Below, in pieces: positions 31,477-46,081 of a stretch of DNA of 64,000 bases. Source of the DNA: Diphasiastrum complanatum (Eukaryota > Streptophyta > Lycopodiopsida > Lycopodiales > Lycopodiaceae). Under the pieces are notes generated by a model. It was not told where the DNA came from and searched no databases. It worked only from the letters and a program-made list of their open reading frames with translations. Each line of letters begins with the position of its first letter. Position 1 is the first letter of the stretch. Both the position numbers and the translations under genes were made by a program. Location: NCBI GenBank assembly GCA_029204225.1, contig CM055101.1, positions 62,178,171 through 62,242,170 on the forward strand, given 5' to 3'.

Positions 31477-31741
31477 ATATATACCATAGTACCCTCTGGT
31501 ACCGCTGGTATGGTACCGCCGGTACCATATCAGTGGTACCGCCGGTACGGTACCGCCCTGGGATCCGCGGTACCAGGGCGGTACCATTTTTAATATTTTT
31601 TTTTATTTTTTAATATATTTTTAGTAATTTTTTTTTGCATATTAACTACCAAAAAAGGACAAAAAAAAGTAAAAAGAGGGGGTTCTGGGTGTAAAAAAAG
31701 AGGGTACAGTACATGATGCAGGGGACTGTTGCAATGGCACA

Positions 31742-31913
31742 TGGGCACTGCGAGTGAGCAGACCGAGGGGCCAATGGGAGACCAACACAGGGGGGTAGCA
31801 TCACATGGGGGCAAGTACAGAGGCACATGGGCATTGTGGGTGAGCAGACCATGGGCCCAATGGGAGACCAACACAGGGGGGAGCATCACATGGGAGCAGG
31901 TACGGAGGCACAT
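31742..31913 (+). repeat. two tandem copies of the about 85-bp subterminal repeat
   Basis: Each begins GGGCACTG/GGGCATTG and contains GAGCAGACC, CCAATGGGAGACCAACAC and GGAGGCACAT-like ends. One copy lies at 7680-7850 and three at 36597-36851. Confidence 0.75.
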
Positions 31914-32135
31914 GGAGGGATGATGGGGATCCACATGGCCGATCAGGCTGTGGGGATAAATAGGCACTCACAATGCCATTGTGGTCGGCATTTTCAGAGG
32001 CTGTGAGAGGGCTAGTGATAGACAGTGAGAGAGCAAGCGAGAGCCGGTGACAGGCTGTGAGAGGCTGTTTGAGAGCCAGGGTGCTGTGAGAGGGTGTTCA
32101 AGGATCAGGGTGCTGTGAGGAGAAGGTCGATCGAG

Positions 32136-32477
32136 ATGGCTGAGCGAATACCACCGAAGCCCGAGGGCGAAGCCAGGAGAAAGCTTGAGGAAGATATCCG
32201 AAGGCACAACGAGAGGCATCGGAAGCAAGAGGCAGATATCCGAGAGATGCTGCGACAGACTCGACAGAGAAATCCGGAACCGGAGCCACCCGCCCCCGCT
32301 GTGGATCCTGTCCCCGCTGTCGATGGGCGTTGCGTGGGCGATGGGCAGGGCGTTGCGTGGGCGATGGGCGACGCAAGGAATCAAAGGCAGGCAAGAAAAA
32401 CCAGCAGCGATGGCAGGGCGGAGAGGGCTCAAAAAAATTTCAGAGGAAATGCGAGGGGGGCGGGTAGGTTTAGGTAA
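32136..32477 (+). pseudogene. ORF2 N-terminal half fused to transposon end sequence
   Basis: ATG at 32136 (MAERIPPKPEGEARR) through QTRQRNPEPEPPAPAV matches ORF2 of copy A. At about 32310 the internal deletion joins it to leader sequence of the transposase side, and the frame stays open to 32477 by chance. A TATA-like GATAAATAGGC lies at 31954-31964. Confidence 0.7.
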
Positions 32478-32618
32478 AAAAAAATTAAAAAAAATATTAA
32501 ATAATAAATATATTATTATATTGTGGTACCGCGGTACCATCATGGTACCGCGGTACCAGTATGGTCCCGCGGTACCGGGATCCGCGGTACCCAGTACCGC
32601 GGGACCTATGATATATAC

Positions 32619-33600
32619 ATATATATATATCTAAGGAAGCGGATGGCGGACGCGGACGCGCCAGGGGTGTGTCCGCGTCCGAACGCGTCCAATTCTTTTC
32701 AAAAAAAAAAAAAAATACAGGCACCTGCCTACACTGCCCCCCATCCCAAAAGCAAAATAAAAACAATTTATGGCCCCTGTTTTTCCCCTGGAATTAATTA
32801 TCAGAGGGTGCCTGTCACCCACTTGCCCCCTCCTGCTAAAAAATAGGAAAACAAAATCGAAAAAATTTCCAAAAACATCTGCAAAAATATTTGCAACAGA
32901 CCTAACCACTGGGCCATGCCTCTCATAACTGAGATATTACTAAACAACCATGGCCAGTGAGCAATTCATAAATTATTACGAACCTTCATTGGGAACTAAG
33001 CTCCAAAAAAGCGGCAAAGAAAGATCTGAGAGTGGTTTCGAGTGAAGGTTTGTATGGCAAACATATTACTGCCCCAAGGTTTAGAAGTGAATGCTCGCCA
33101 GAGGATTGGGGAAAGGTGAACACTCACCAGAAGAGTGACAAGCTATACTACTGTGACTCGGTTTAGGGGATCGGTTTCTTCCCGGATGAACTTCAACAGC
33201 TTACTAATTAGTTATGGCACTACTCCAACTCGCTACAATACGATGTCGAAATTTACAGAACCTGCTCCACGAACCCCTGTGCCTGTATTCCTGGACCATT
33301 GATACATTCTACGCAGGTTTAAGTGTATGCTGCACAAGTGTAGCTTTGATGTTGAATCTGCACATACCTGTGGTGCAATGCCTACGACACAATGAGGACG
33401 TGGGTGGGGTTGATGATGTTTATGGATGATGATTATGCTTGTGGCTTGTTTTGATGGTTATGGCTGTCGGGTTGTGGGTTTAGGGTGATTTGTTAGGGTT
33501 TGGGGTGTTGTGTTAACTGTGCCATTTGTTGGGGTGTCGGGTTTAAAGTCTTATGTTAAATGGTTGAACATGATGCATATGTTTTGAATGAGATGCAGAT
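32619..33600. other. left flank and terminus region of copy D
   Basis: 32640-32700 holds GGACGCG/CGTCC words like the termini at 11693-11820 and 49922-50035, so it is probably the left end of copy D. From 32700 to 33600 I see no domain. The minus frames at 32497-32909 are shadows of simple sequence. Confidence 0.5.
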
Positions 33601-33605
33601 GTGCT

Positions 33606-36110
<2,505 letters not shown>

Positions 36111-36124
36111 TGCGATATGTTCAC

Positions 36125-36520
36125 ACGATCAGTTCACAGCTCGAGAAACACATTGCAATCAATCGAAAACTACGCAAAACTATTGTATCAACATCAAGCA
36201 GTGAGAGAGAGAAAACCCACCAACCATACCCACAATTAACAAGGTATCTCAGGGGGCAGTTAGCACCCCTGAGATGGAGTGCTAACTGCCCACCAAGAGA
36301 AATAAAACATTTTCTGGTAATGTAAACATCAGTCCAGAGAACACATTGTGCAGAAATAAATTGTTGACGATTTCGTACAGTTTTCCTTTCATAAAGTCGT
36401 TCCATTGGAAAGCCAAAACGATGTTTTTAACCTCTTCCACAAAGGCTCGCACCAATAAATAGTATTTTTTATTATTATTTTTTTAAAATTTTCTAATAAA
36501 AACGCCTTTTATTAATGTAA
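36125..36520. other. spacer with two overlapping inverted repeats
   Basis: No gene. ATCTCAGGGG/CCCCTGAGAT (36246-36255 and 36266-36275) and GGGCAGTTAGCAC/GTGCTAACTGCCC (36254-36266 and 36279-36291) are perfect and share bases, so only one hairpin can form at a time. The remainder is AT-rich. Confidence 0.7.
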
Positions 36521-36596
36521 ATTAGGGTAAAAAATTCTGAAAAACAAAAGGTTTAGGGTTTAGAAAAAAGGGGGGACTGTACAGGAGACTGTACAG

Positions 36597-36851
36597 GGGG
36601 CACTGTGGGGGAGCAGACCTTGGGGTCAATGGGAGTGCAGCATGTGGGGGAGCAACAAATCCGGACAGGTACACGGTCACATGGGCACTGTGGGGGAGCA
36701 GACCACGGACCCAATCGGAGTGCAACGCGTGGGGGAGCAACACATGGGGGCAGGTACAGTAGCACATGGGCATTGTGGGGAAGCAGGCCATGGGGCCAAT
36801 GGGAGTGCAGCACGTGGGGGAGCAACAAATGGGGGCAGGTACAACGGCACA
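36597..36851 (+). repeat. three tandem copies of the about 85-bp subterminal repeat
   Basis: Units start near 36597, 36683 and 36768. Each reads GGCA(C/T)TGTGGGG(G/A)AGCAG, then CAATNGGAGTGCA, GTGGGGGAGCAACA and CAGGTAC. Homologous to the units at 31742 and 7680. Confidence 0.8.
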
Positions 36852-37030
36852 TGGAGGGATCATCAACAACTGCACATGGGGAAACAGGCTGTGGTGTTAA
36901 ATAGGCATTCACGAGGCTGTGAGAGAGCCAGTGAGAGGCTGTGAGAGAGAGGCTGTGAGATGCTGTGAGAGAGCCAGTGAGAGCCATTGAGAGGCTGTGA
37001 GAGCCAGTTTGAGAAACAGGGTGTCGTGAG

Positions 37031-37391
37031 TTGGGGGAGCGCATACCACCGAAGCACGAGGGCGAAGCCAGGAGGAAGCTCGAGGAAGATGTCCGAAGGC
37101 ACAACAAAAGGCATCGGAAGCAAGAGGTAGACATTGCAAAGATGCTGCGACAGACTCGGCAGAGACACCCAAAGCTGCAGATCCCCGCCTGTGGCCCCTG
37201 CCCCCGCTGTCGAGCTGGATTTGGATGAGCAGATCGGAAAGAACTTCACACGACGGCAGCTCATCATGGTCAGGGAAAGGGCAGCCCGCCGTCGGGCTAA
37301 CCAAGAGGCAAATCGGGCTAACCGGGAGGCAGAGCGAGAGCGACAGAACAATGCACCTGACGAGGGTGAGGAGTCGGTGGAGGATCCGTAG
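37031..37391 (+). pseudogene. ORF2, copy F, start codon and frame damaged
   Basis: Homolog of the protein at 7118-7483. The ATG has become TTG (TTGGGGGAGCGC), and a shift near 37180-37190 moves the second half into another frame (PAVELDLDEQIG, FTRRQLIMV, then the Arg/Glu helix to ESVEDP). The second half is highly conserved with the other copies. Confidence 0.8.
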
Positions 37392-37900
37392 GAATGTTTA
37401 GAATAGATAAAATCCAGTCGTATGTGGCTGACTGTTGTTATGTAGTTTTCGGCAGCAGATGAGGTAGCATTTAGTGTTTAACACAGTGTAGAGAACAGCC
37501 CCAGCCGTATGTGGCGGGATACGTATTGTTATTTTAATACAACTGTTGAATTAATGTTCAGTGTGTTTTTTGTGCAACGCGTGCCTAGGAAATTGCAATG
37601 TAATATATGTGTTTATGAAATGCTATCAAGGGGGGTGTATTTCTGTGAAGTGCATCTGCTATCAATCTCTGCAAATGAAACTAATTGAAAATACGATTCA
37701 AACACGCACATACCATTCGAAATAAAATTGAAAACAGAGCATCACATTTACAAATCGACAAATACACAATGTGCAGCAAATAAAGTACGTCCAACACTGG
37801 ATATAATATGTAAAATGGTCTGAATACAGTGTTCGACCATCTGGCCGCCAAACATGGAACATGATATCAAACTGCTAAAAATAAAATAACAAAGCTACAA
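37392..37900. other. convergent 3' regions of ORF2 and transposase, copy F
   Basis: No coding sequence. 37395-37680 matches the ORF2 3' UTR at 6410-6086 and 51920-51660, and 37690-37900 matches the transposase 3' UTR at 5904-6085. It is the junction between two tail-to-tail genes. Confidence 0.65.
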
Positions 37901-38066
37901 TCAATGCTCTGGCTCTGACTCAGACGAATGCTCCGGAGACAACTCAGGGCCCCAAGCTGACTCTCACAACCGATATCTATGCCTGTCTGGAACTGGCATG
38001 GGCTGTGTATCCGAGGAGCAAGACTCGTCATCCACATCCTCCCAATCTGCCTCCGCATCAGCCTAT
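37901..38066 (-). pseudogene. C-terminal end of transposase, copy F
   Basis: On minus, ADAEADWEDVDDE, TQPMPVPDRHRYRL, a TGA replacing Arg in the RL-ESA stretch, GPELSPE and SEPEH then stop. It matches the end of copy A at 5740-5903. The frame enters from truncated sequence at 38066. Confidence 0.8.
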
Positions 38067-38300
38067 CATAATGACATCCTTTGCCTTGATCCGAAATTGA
38101 TGGTACCCGCTTTTGAAATTGATCTCAGAGAATTCGTGAGCACCCCTCAACATATCTATCAAATGATTTGTTTTAGGAATAGGTCCAATAGGATATGGAT
38201 CTCTCATCTTGATCTTGTTGAAATTTAAGACGCCTTTATCTTACACAAGAGTCTAGGAGCACCATAAGGGGAAGTATTGAGTGCTAATTAGATGTTCTTT
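38067..38300 (-). pseudogene. Ty3/gypsy RT N-terminal relic
   Basis: Minus translation resembles RALNFNKIKMRDPYPI, LIDMLRGAHEFSEINFKSGYHQF and VIMI, the finger-palm part of gypsy RT, with SPYGAP upstream near 38265-38290. Heavily decayed. Confidence 0.75.
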
Positions 38301-38439
38301 GTTTTTCAAATTTTTCTCCTCTTTTGGGGATAGTTCGGGTGCCTTGAAAACAAGTTTACTACTAGGTGCTATCTCTATCCCAATAGAACCATTATTCAAA
38401 ACTTGTGTTCAAGATGATAAACAAAAGATCAAATTGTAC

Positions 38440-38512
<73 letters not shown>

Positions 38513-39490
38513 CCAACATGCTCAAACAAGTTGTATTGACACGAGACAATTGGTGGACTAGGGCAAAAAAGGTCCCTTGGGATTGATCGGGTGCCCAATG
38601 TATTGAAATTCCATTAGATGTAAATTTGCAACCTTAAATCATTTCATTTTGCTATCATTTACAACAATAATCAAATACCTTCTTCTTTTAATGGTGTTCA
38701 TTTTTGCACGGGAACACGAAGCATAATTGGTGTATTTTGATACAAGCCACAATCAAATACAAGAAGGATTTTGCATTTTTTTTCTCCCCATTGTACTGTC
38801 CTAAGGTGAAAAGATTAACTGAATGGATTATTCCCTCCATAATTTGGCCAATATACTTGTATGGTATTGCTCAATTAAATAAGTAGCTCAAATTTAAGGT
38901 TGTGTGCCCAAGGGGTGACATGCAAGCCTGCATAGCAATGCATGCTTAGCATGGTTATGACCAAGACCATAGATGAAAGATCAACTTGCAGAAATAATGA
39001 ATAGCCCAAGCCCTTCTTATGTTTATACCTTGTTTACTAAATGAGGATTCAAATAATTGAAACTAAGTAGTTACAAGAAGACACAAAACCCTCTGTTTTG
39101 ATGCATCATCTCTCACATTATGAATATTGTAATAAGGAGAATGCAATGCTTCTATCTATTTGTGGAATGACCAATCCGTTAGCTATGGGGAAAACACTTA
39201 ACCACATTCATTTTCAAGCAAAAGCAACTTGGTGGGACTTGTGTATGCCTTGAAAATAAAATACTCTTGAATACATAGCTATTCTTTCATGCATAAAATT
39301 GGATTCCTTATATTGTTATATTTGAAATACTCTTGAATACGTAGCTATCTTTTCATGCATTATATTGGATTCTTTTATTTGTTGTATCTAAGGAGTTTGT
39401 GGTTTCCTCATGATGGTAATTAGTTTGAAAGCAAACATACAACAAGAACCATGAATTTGCAATTAGTTACTTACGATTGTTGTTCAACAG
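38301..39490. other. no gene recognised; contains a (CT)n tract at 38444-38510
   Basis: AT-rich sequence with scattered short frames, none with a motif. The 67-bp CT tract lies in it. Upstream exons of the FKBP gene were looked for here and not found. Confidence 0.6.
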
Positions 39491-42400
39491 GTGCATTATG
39501 TAGCTAAGTGGAAAGGAGTGACATTCATGACAAGTAGGCAAGGCTTGGGAGTTACAGGGGGTACAGTGAGTAAAAATTGTTTCCAGTTTGTGGACAATGT
39601 CAACTCTCACTATGTTTGTAATTTCTTTTTTAAAGTTCTAATTCTTTCAGCTTTTTTCATGAACAATTTTTTTTATGTGATTTTCATAGATGTAATTGTA
39701 AAGAGTTCCAGTTTTCATGACCAAAGAACTTTAAGTGAATTTTTTTTCAATTGATGATGCATGTCTACATCTAAGGAAAGAGACAACCAATCTTCTTCAC
39801 TTGAACTTTGTTGGTAGCACATAGCTTATGCTTTGATTGGTATCTTTGATAATTTGTGCTCAATCCTATTGAAATTGGATAATTTTGGCCCCCTTACTAG
39901 ACTTGATGGTATATAGAACTTAAGTCTTCCATTGCTCATTGTGATGAGAAATTTGCATCAAGCTTGCTTTCTCCCTCGGTCCTCACTTTCTTGACATGGA
40001 AAGGATTGATTACTTTCATCTTTAGGGTAACAAAAATACGCTAAATAATGTGTTTGAGTTCAACTCTTATATTCATGCTGGTTGGTTCAATATTGATGAA
40101 GTCATGGAACTCCTTGTGACTCCACACCTGAAAAATTGTGATTACTTGTGAGACCAATCTAATGGCTTTGTCATTGCCATTTGATCCAACTCCAAGAGTA
40201 GTGTAAGAAAAATGAATGACCTCCTGTGTATTTGAGAATCCTTGAAAGTCAAATCTTTACTCTCTCGTAAGTTTTCTTTGTTCAGTGCTACCAAAATGAC
40301 TCCAGCCATTGGTGTCTTTGTGTTTTGGCCCTCTTTCCCAACAACACTTTCCAATGTTTTTGTTTCTTCCCTATGTCATTCTATTTCTTTTCAAGCTCCT
40401 GAATTTTTTAGATGGGGATTGAATGTATTTACCTACACTCCTCAAAGTAGTTACCCGTTGTGAATGCAAATCATAGATATGGCATCAAATCATGATCAAT
40501 AGACAAGATATGGCAACAAATGAAGTTCTCTACCAGAGAACACTTAGTGGCTATTTTTACTAAAACTAGGGGGAAAATGTGAATATTTAAATATAAGGGC
40601 CCTAATTAGGAACCATGTGAAATAAAGATCATGGGCGTGTCTAACATAATATAAATGCTAACGATATCAATTAAGGTGCATCAAATGCTAATGATATCAA
40701 TTAAGGTGCCGCCACTATGATAATATATTAGTAAAGCATGTGATGGCTGACATATGGACATGCAGGTACATAATACTCCCTTGACAAAAAGCAAGTCCCC
40801 AACATCTAGAGAAAGAAGCAAGATCATTGACTAGTGTGGGAGTAGGTCTTGGAGTATCCTATATAGTAGCAGTGAGAGCACAAGCTTGATCAACAAGAAA
40901 AGGAGTGTCAAGCTGTGGATCAAAGTAGGAAGCAAGACAAGGCATCAACAACAACATTAGAAGTGCTAGGTGTATTGGATGTCAAAGGTGAAGGTATGCA
41001 AAAACTGTATTGATGGTCATTGATGTCTTTTCGAGTAAACAAATAATGAAGTAATTGGTGGTCTGTGAAAATTTTGAAATGAGTGTGATAGACGTAATGA
41101 CGCCATTTCTTAAGAGCATGTATGATGACCAGGAGTTCTTTTTCATTCATAAGAATGTAAACATTGTGACTCATAGGCCATGACACCAATGTCTTGACAT
41201 GCAACAACACCTATCCAAGGGATCTGGCATCAGTTTCATTAGTGAATTCCATAGTGAAGTCTGAGAAACATAGAATAGGAGCAAAAATAAGGAGAGTCGT
41301 AAGAGTGGTAAAAGCTTTTTGACGTTCAGGTGACCACTCAAAAGTAAGTTTTTTCTTTAGTAAACGATGCAATGGAGCAACTACAAATGAAAAGTCGGGT
41401 ATAGGTCCATGTAGGTGAAGGCCCATATGAAGAAAAACGTAAAGATCATCGATATTGGTAGGAATAGGCCATTTAGATATCACAAGGAATTTTTGTGTTG
41501 AGATGTATGTGTCCATAAAGAAGGACAAAGTCAAGAAAGGATATTTTAGTTACTGCAAAGGAACACTTGGATTTCTTGGTGTACAAGGTGTGTGGCAAGG
41601 ATGCAGAGAACAACAAGTAAGTGGTGGGCATGCTCTTGCATGGAGATACTGAAGACAAGAATGTCGTCAAAGTATATAGTAACATAGTTACCCAACAAGG
41701 AATGAAGGATTTTGGCCATGGCATTTGAAAAGTGGGTGGGCCATTGGTGATTGTTAGAGTTAATGTTCACATTATTACCCCTAATGTTGTCATCTAGAAT
41801 TAATTAGGATTATTGGGCCATGCTTGTGTGCTCATTCTAGGGGCCTTTATTTATATTTAGTAAAGTCAAGTTAGAATTTAGTTAGACTCAAGGTTGAGAT
41901 TCTAGTGCTTGATTTGGAGTAAAGTTTTGCTATAGATAGGTGTTGGTGCTTTTACCTTATATAGAGACATCAATTAGGCAATTGCTTTTAGGCTTTCTTT
42001 GCTTTTCGGCATTGACCATAGTCTATAAGTATGTTTTGCACCCTAGCTCATTTGCAATGGGACATAGTTGGAGTTTCCATCAGTTGTGTTCTCTCTCATG
42101 TGTTTGCCTATTGTTTCATCACAATAGGAATCTTATCTTGGGTGCTTATGAACAAGTCAGTTTTCTAACATGGTATCAAAGCATGGTTCAAGATTCGAGA
42201 GAAGGAGGTACTCAACGAACAGAGTCAATCATCATATGCAGGTTGATTCGACCATCTTCAAGGTGTGGAGGTGGCATCCCTAGCGAGCTCTCAAGTTTGA
42301 TCTTCATCTACAATGGTGGCAGCTTTGTGAGATGATTCAATGCTTCAAGGAGAAGGTGCTGCAAGAGGAGATTATAAAATCTGCCTCAGATCTCAGGTTG

Positions 42401-45400
42401 TTGTAGGACAACAAAAGTGTGGAGTTAGCGTTGTCAAGAGTACAACAGGAATCTTTTAGGAGAAGATTGGTTTGTTGGAGAAGATATACAGATCTGATCG
42501 CTGAACCTGATCCCTGCATGCAGGGTATTTGATCGTTGCTGCTTAATAGTTTTGTTTGCTGATGGAACAGACCTAATCTTTGCCTGGCTGAGCTGGAACG
42601 GTGGCTATATCAGATCGTTGCTGCCTACAGATCGCTGCATCAGAATTGTTTACTGGAGACCTGATCGCTGTCGGAAAATCAGATCAGATCACTGCTGGAA
42701 AACTCAGTTCAGATCGTTGCAGGAAAACAGGTCGCTACTTGAAAAATCAGTTTAGAAACAGGTCACTACTGACCGGAACATATAGATTGCCAATCACTGT
42801 TGGAAGTAATTGGTATACATGCAAGGAAGCATGTACATGCGCAGATTACTAGGAAGCAATTGTTGTGTCTTGTAGTAGAATATCATTGAGGTTTAGAACC
42901 TTGATGCATGTTGAAGAAGATCTCAGGAGTCAAGATCAGCATTACAACTAGGAGTTGTTTTGCAATCAAGGTGGAAGGTGGAGAGAGGATCCACAAGAGC
43001 GATAATATCAGATTCGTCGCTACAGTCTGTGGTTGCTACTACGTTGCAAGAGAACATTGATAGGTCATTTAAGCTACATGTAAGTTGGTTCATGCAGCTG
43101 CAAGGCAAAGTGGAAGGGTTAACTCACAGGGAAAGGAAAACTACGTGAAACAAGAGACGGCGAGGTAGATGGTAGGAGAAGACAATCAACAATCATGGTG
43201 TTGCTGAAGTTGCAGAAGAGGCTACCAACCAACATACTGAAGCAAAGTCAACTTCAGAAGTTCTAAGATTGTACAGGGTTTTGTCGAGGTTGGAATTTCC
43301 AAAAGGTGCAAGCTCTAAAAGGGAGTTGATGGCAAAGTTTGGATACTGTGCATGCAACCCATGCGCGGTCTCCCATATAGCATCATTGAGAGGTCGTCCA
43401 TGCCATGCAACCAAGTACTCATGGAGCAAACGATTCCGCAACCGTCTTTGCCTCTGGTCCAATACTCTCGTTGGTCCATGCATCACCTCCCAATGATCCT
43501 GAAACAATACAAGGCCATTAGCCAACAAGTTATCGCCGTCATGTAAAACCTTCTTTAAGCATGAAACATGAAAAACGGGATGAATCTTACAACCAACATG
43601 AAAATTCCAATTCATAAGCAATTTTATTAATCTTTTTAACATTTTTCAAGGTCCACAATATCTAGGTGACAACTTATAACACTTCCCTGTCTTTAGGGTT
43701 TTCGTGTCCTTTGGAATGCTAAGAAACACCATGTCTCCTTCCTTGAACTCTCTTGGCGTACAATCCAAGTCGGCATATGTCTTTGCCCCGATCCATCACC
43801 ACTTTTACATTTTCCTTTGCTAACTCCAACATTTGTTGCATGTGAGTTAGAAACTCCATAGCACTAGGTGTCTTATGAGGCATACCTATAGTAACTAGAC
43901 TGGCTGGTCTAAAACCATAATTTAGCTCGAAAGGACTCATCTTCGTAGATTTATTCTTTTTATCATTATAGGCAAACTCCAACAATGGTAGTCAAGATAA
44001 GTGCGAACCAAGGTAGAAGAGCTCTCCTCTTGAGACTTTGCATGGCCATGACTCACCTTTGTTCCACTTTCTTATTGTGAGGATCTTCTTGTTGAGCCTT
44101 TCTTATCTCAAACAGTAAGTCATTTTCAATGACTACAAATGACATCTGATACACCACACGAGATGGTGCATCTGCCACACGATTCTCGGCATCTTTCTTG
44201 TACCGAATCTCCATCATGAATTCCTGCATGAGCTCAGACCATCTGGCTTGCCGGCCTCTAAGGTCTGGCTGCTTACAAAAGTATCTCAAGGTATCATGAT
44301 CAGTGAATACCTCAAATGCCGATCCATACAGATAATGCCTCCATGCCTTTAATGCATGAACTATGGCATACACTTCCTTTTCATGAGTTGGATAGTTTTT
44401 CTGTGCAGGGTTGAGCTTCTTGCTCTCAAAGGCCACAAGCCTACCCTCTTGCATCAAAACTGCTCCCACAACAATGTCACTCACATCCGTATTTACAACA
44501 TAGGGCTTTTGAGGGTCTACAATCTTTAGAGTGACGCACTCAGCAATAGCTTGCTTCAATTGATCAAAGCTTGCTTGTTGCAGTTTAGTCCACTCACCAA
44601 ATCTATTTTTTTTGAGTCAAATCAGTCAAAGGTGCCGCAATATAGGAGTATCCCTTAACATATTTTCTATAAATACTGCCAATCCAAGAAAGGAACGAAG
44701 TGCTGTCAAATCAGCTGGCACAGGCCACTCAATGATCACAACAATCTTCTTAGGATTTGGGCTCGCTCCATCAGCAGACAATACATGACCAAGATACTCA
44801 ATTTCCTTATTAAACAATTCACTTTTTTACTATTGGCAAACAAAGTGTTCTCCCTCAAAGTAGACAACACAGTTCTAAGGTGAGTCATATGCTTGACCTC
44901 ACCTGCATTGTAAGTCAGAATGTCATCAACAATGTTTACGACAAAATTACCCATATACGATCTGAGCACATCATTCATCATCATCATGAATGTAGTTGGG
45001 GCATTAGTCAACCCAAATGGGATCACAAGATACTCATAGTGACCGAACCGAGTTCTGACGGCGGTCTTGTGTACATCCTCTTCAAGAACTCTTACCTGAT
45101 GGTATCCACTCTTTAGGTCTATTTTACTAAACATAGTGGCACCTGTGAAGGCATCAAGCAGATCATCTATACTTGGCATAGGATATCAATGTTTAACCAT
45201 TATCTCTTTTAAACCTTGATAATCCACACACATACGCCATGATCCATCGTTCTTTTTTATAAGAATGATTGGAGAGGCAAAAGGGGAATAACTCGGTCGT
45301 ATCTGCCCCTTGGCAAGATAATCATCCAACATCCGTCTCACTTCCTCTTCCTCCTTAAGACTCATTCTGTAAGACGTCTATTAACATGACATGATGCAGG

Positions 45401-46029
45401 TATTAATTCAATCTTATGTTCAACATTCCTCTTAGAAGGTAAAACAAATGGAAGATCATCTATGAACACATCTGAAAACTCTCTCCTAATCTCTTGATCC
45501 AAATTGGAAATAGTATTGGTTTGCACACACTGCATGCTACTCTGACTGGTATTAGTAGACATATGAAGTAGAAAGCAAACACACATGTACTCACAATGGA
45601 TCCTATGCAATTGCGTAGCTGAAATAAGCGGTCCAGGACTGAAGTCCCTCTCACCACGAAGGGAATGCATCACACCATCAAATTGGAACTCATACACATG
45701 AGTATCCCAGGCTATGCGTGGCTTCCGCATCGTGTGCCAACAAATGCCCAACACCACATCAACCCGTGCAAGCCGTGTTATCTCAACATCCAACTCTTTT
45801 GTGTAACTTTGTACAGTTAGTGGAATGCCCACAACCCTCCTATCCCAAATCCTTGTACCCTTTCCATCAGCTATTTCCACTGTGTACTGGTACTGGTATG
45901 GTTGAGTACTCACATGTTCTTAGTAATTGTTAATGCTACAGCCCAAACTATAAACTCTATGGATGATGATCACTTTTGCAATCATTTCACTGGAGATGTG
46001 AGTGCAATGTGGTTTAACTTCGAAGTTGT

Positions 46030-46081
<52 letters not shown>

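Larger units (their letters stand above)
31485..32610 (+). mobile_element. MITE-like, internally deleted derivative of the two-gene hAT-like family
   Basis: 1,126 bp. Ends CATAGTACCC and GGGACCTATG (8 of 10 inverted-repeat match), flanked by ATATATAC at 31477-31484 and 32611-32618. An 8-bp duplication is the hAT hallmark, though the TA-rich context lowers its weight. The left side equals the ORF2-side terminus of copy A (inverted), including the TATA box and the first half of ORF2. The right side equals the transposase-side terminus of copy C. It thus ties both ends of the full element together. Confidence 0.85.
36520..38066. mobile_element. hAT-like transposon copy F (ORF2 side and transposase 3' end)
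   Basis: Plus: subterminal repeats (36597-36851), TATA-like TTAAATAGGC (36896-36905), repetitive leader, ORF2. Minus: the end of the transposase reading frame and its 3' UTR. The two genes converge around 37400-37900. The rest of the transposase is cut away at 38066, where a gypsy RT relic begins. Confidence 0.8.

Noticed and set aside
40536-40600. Possible copia RNase H end and purine tract (REHLVAIFTK, then AGGGGGAAAATGTG)
   Set aside because: Too short and isolated to annotate. No LTR pair or upstream pol in frame was found.
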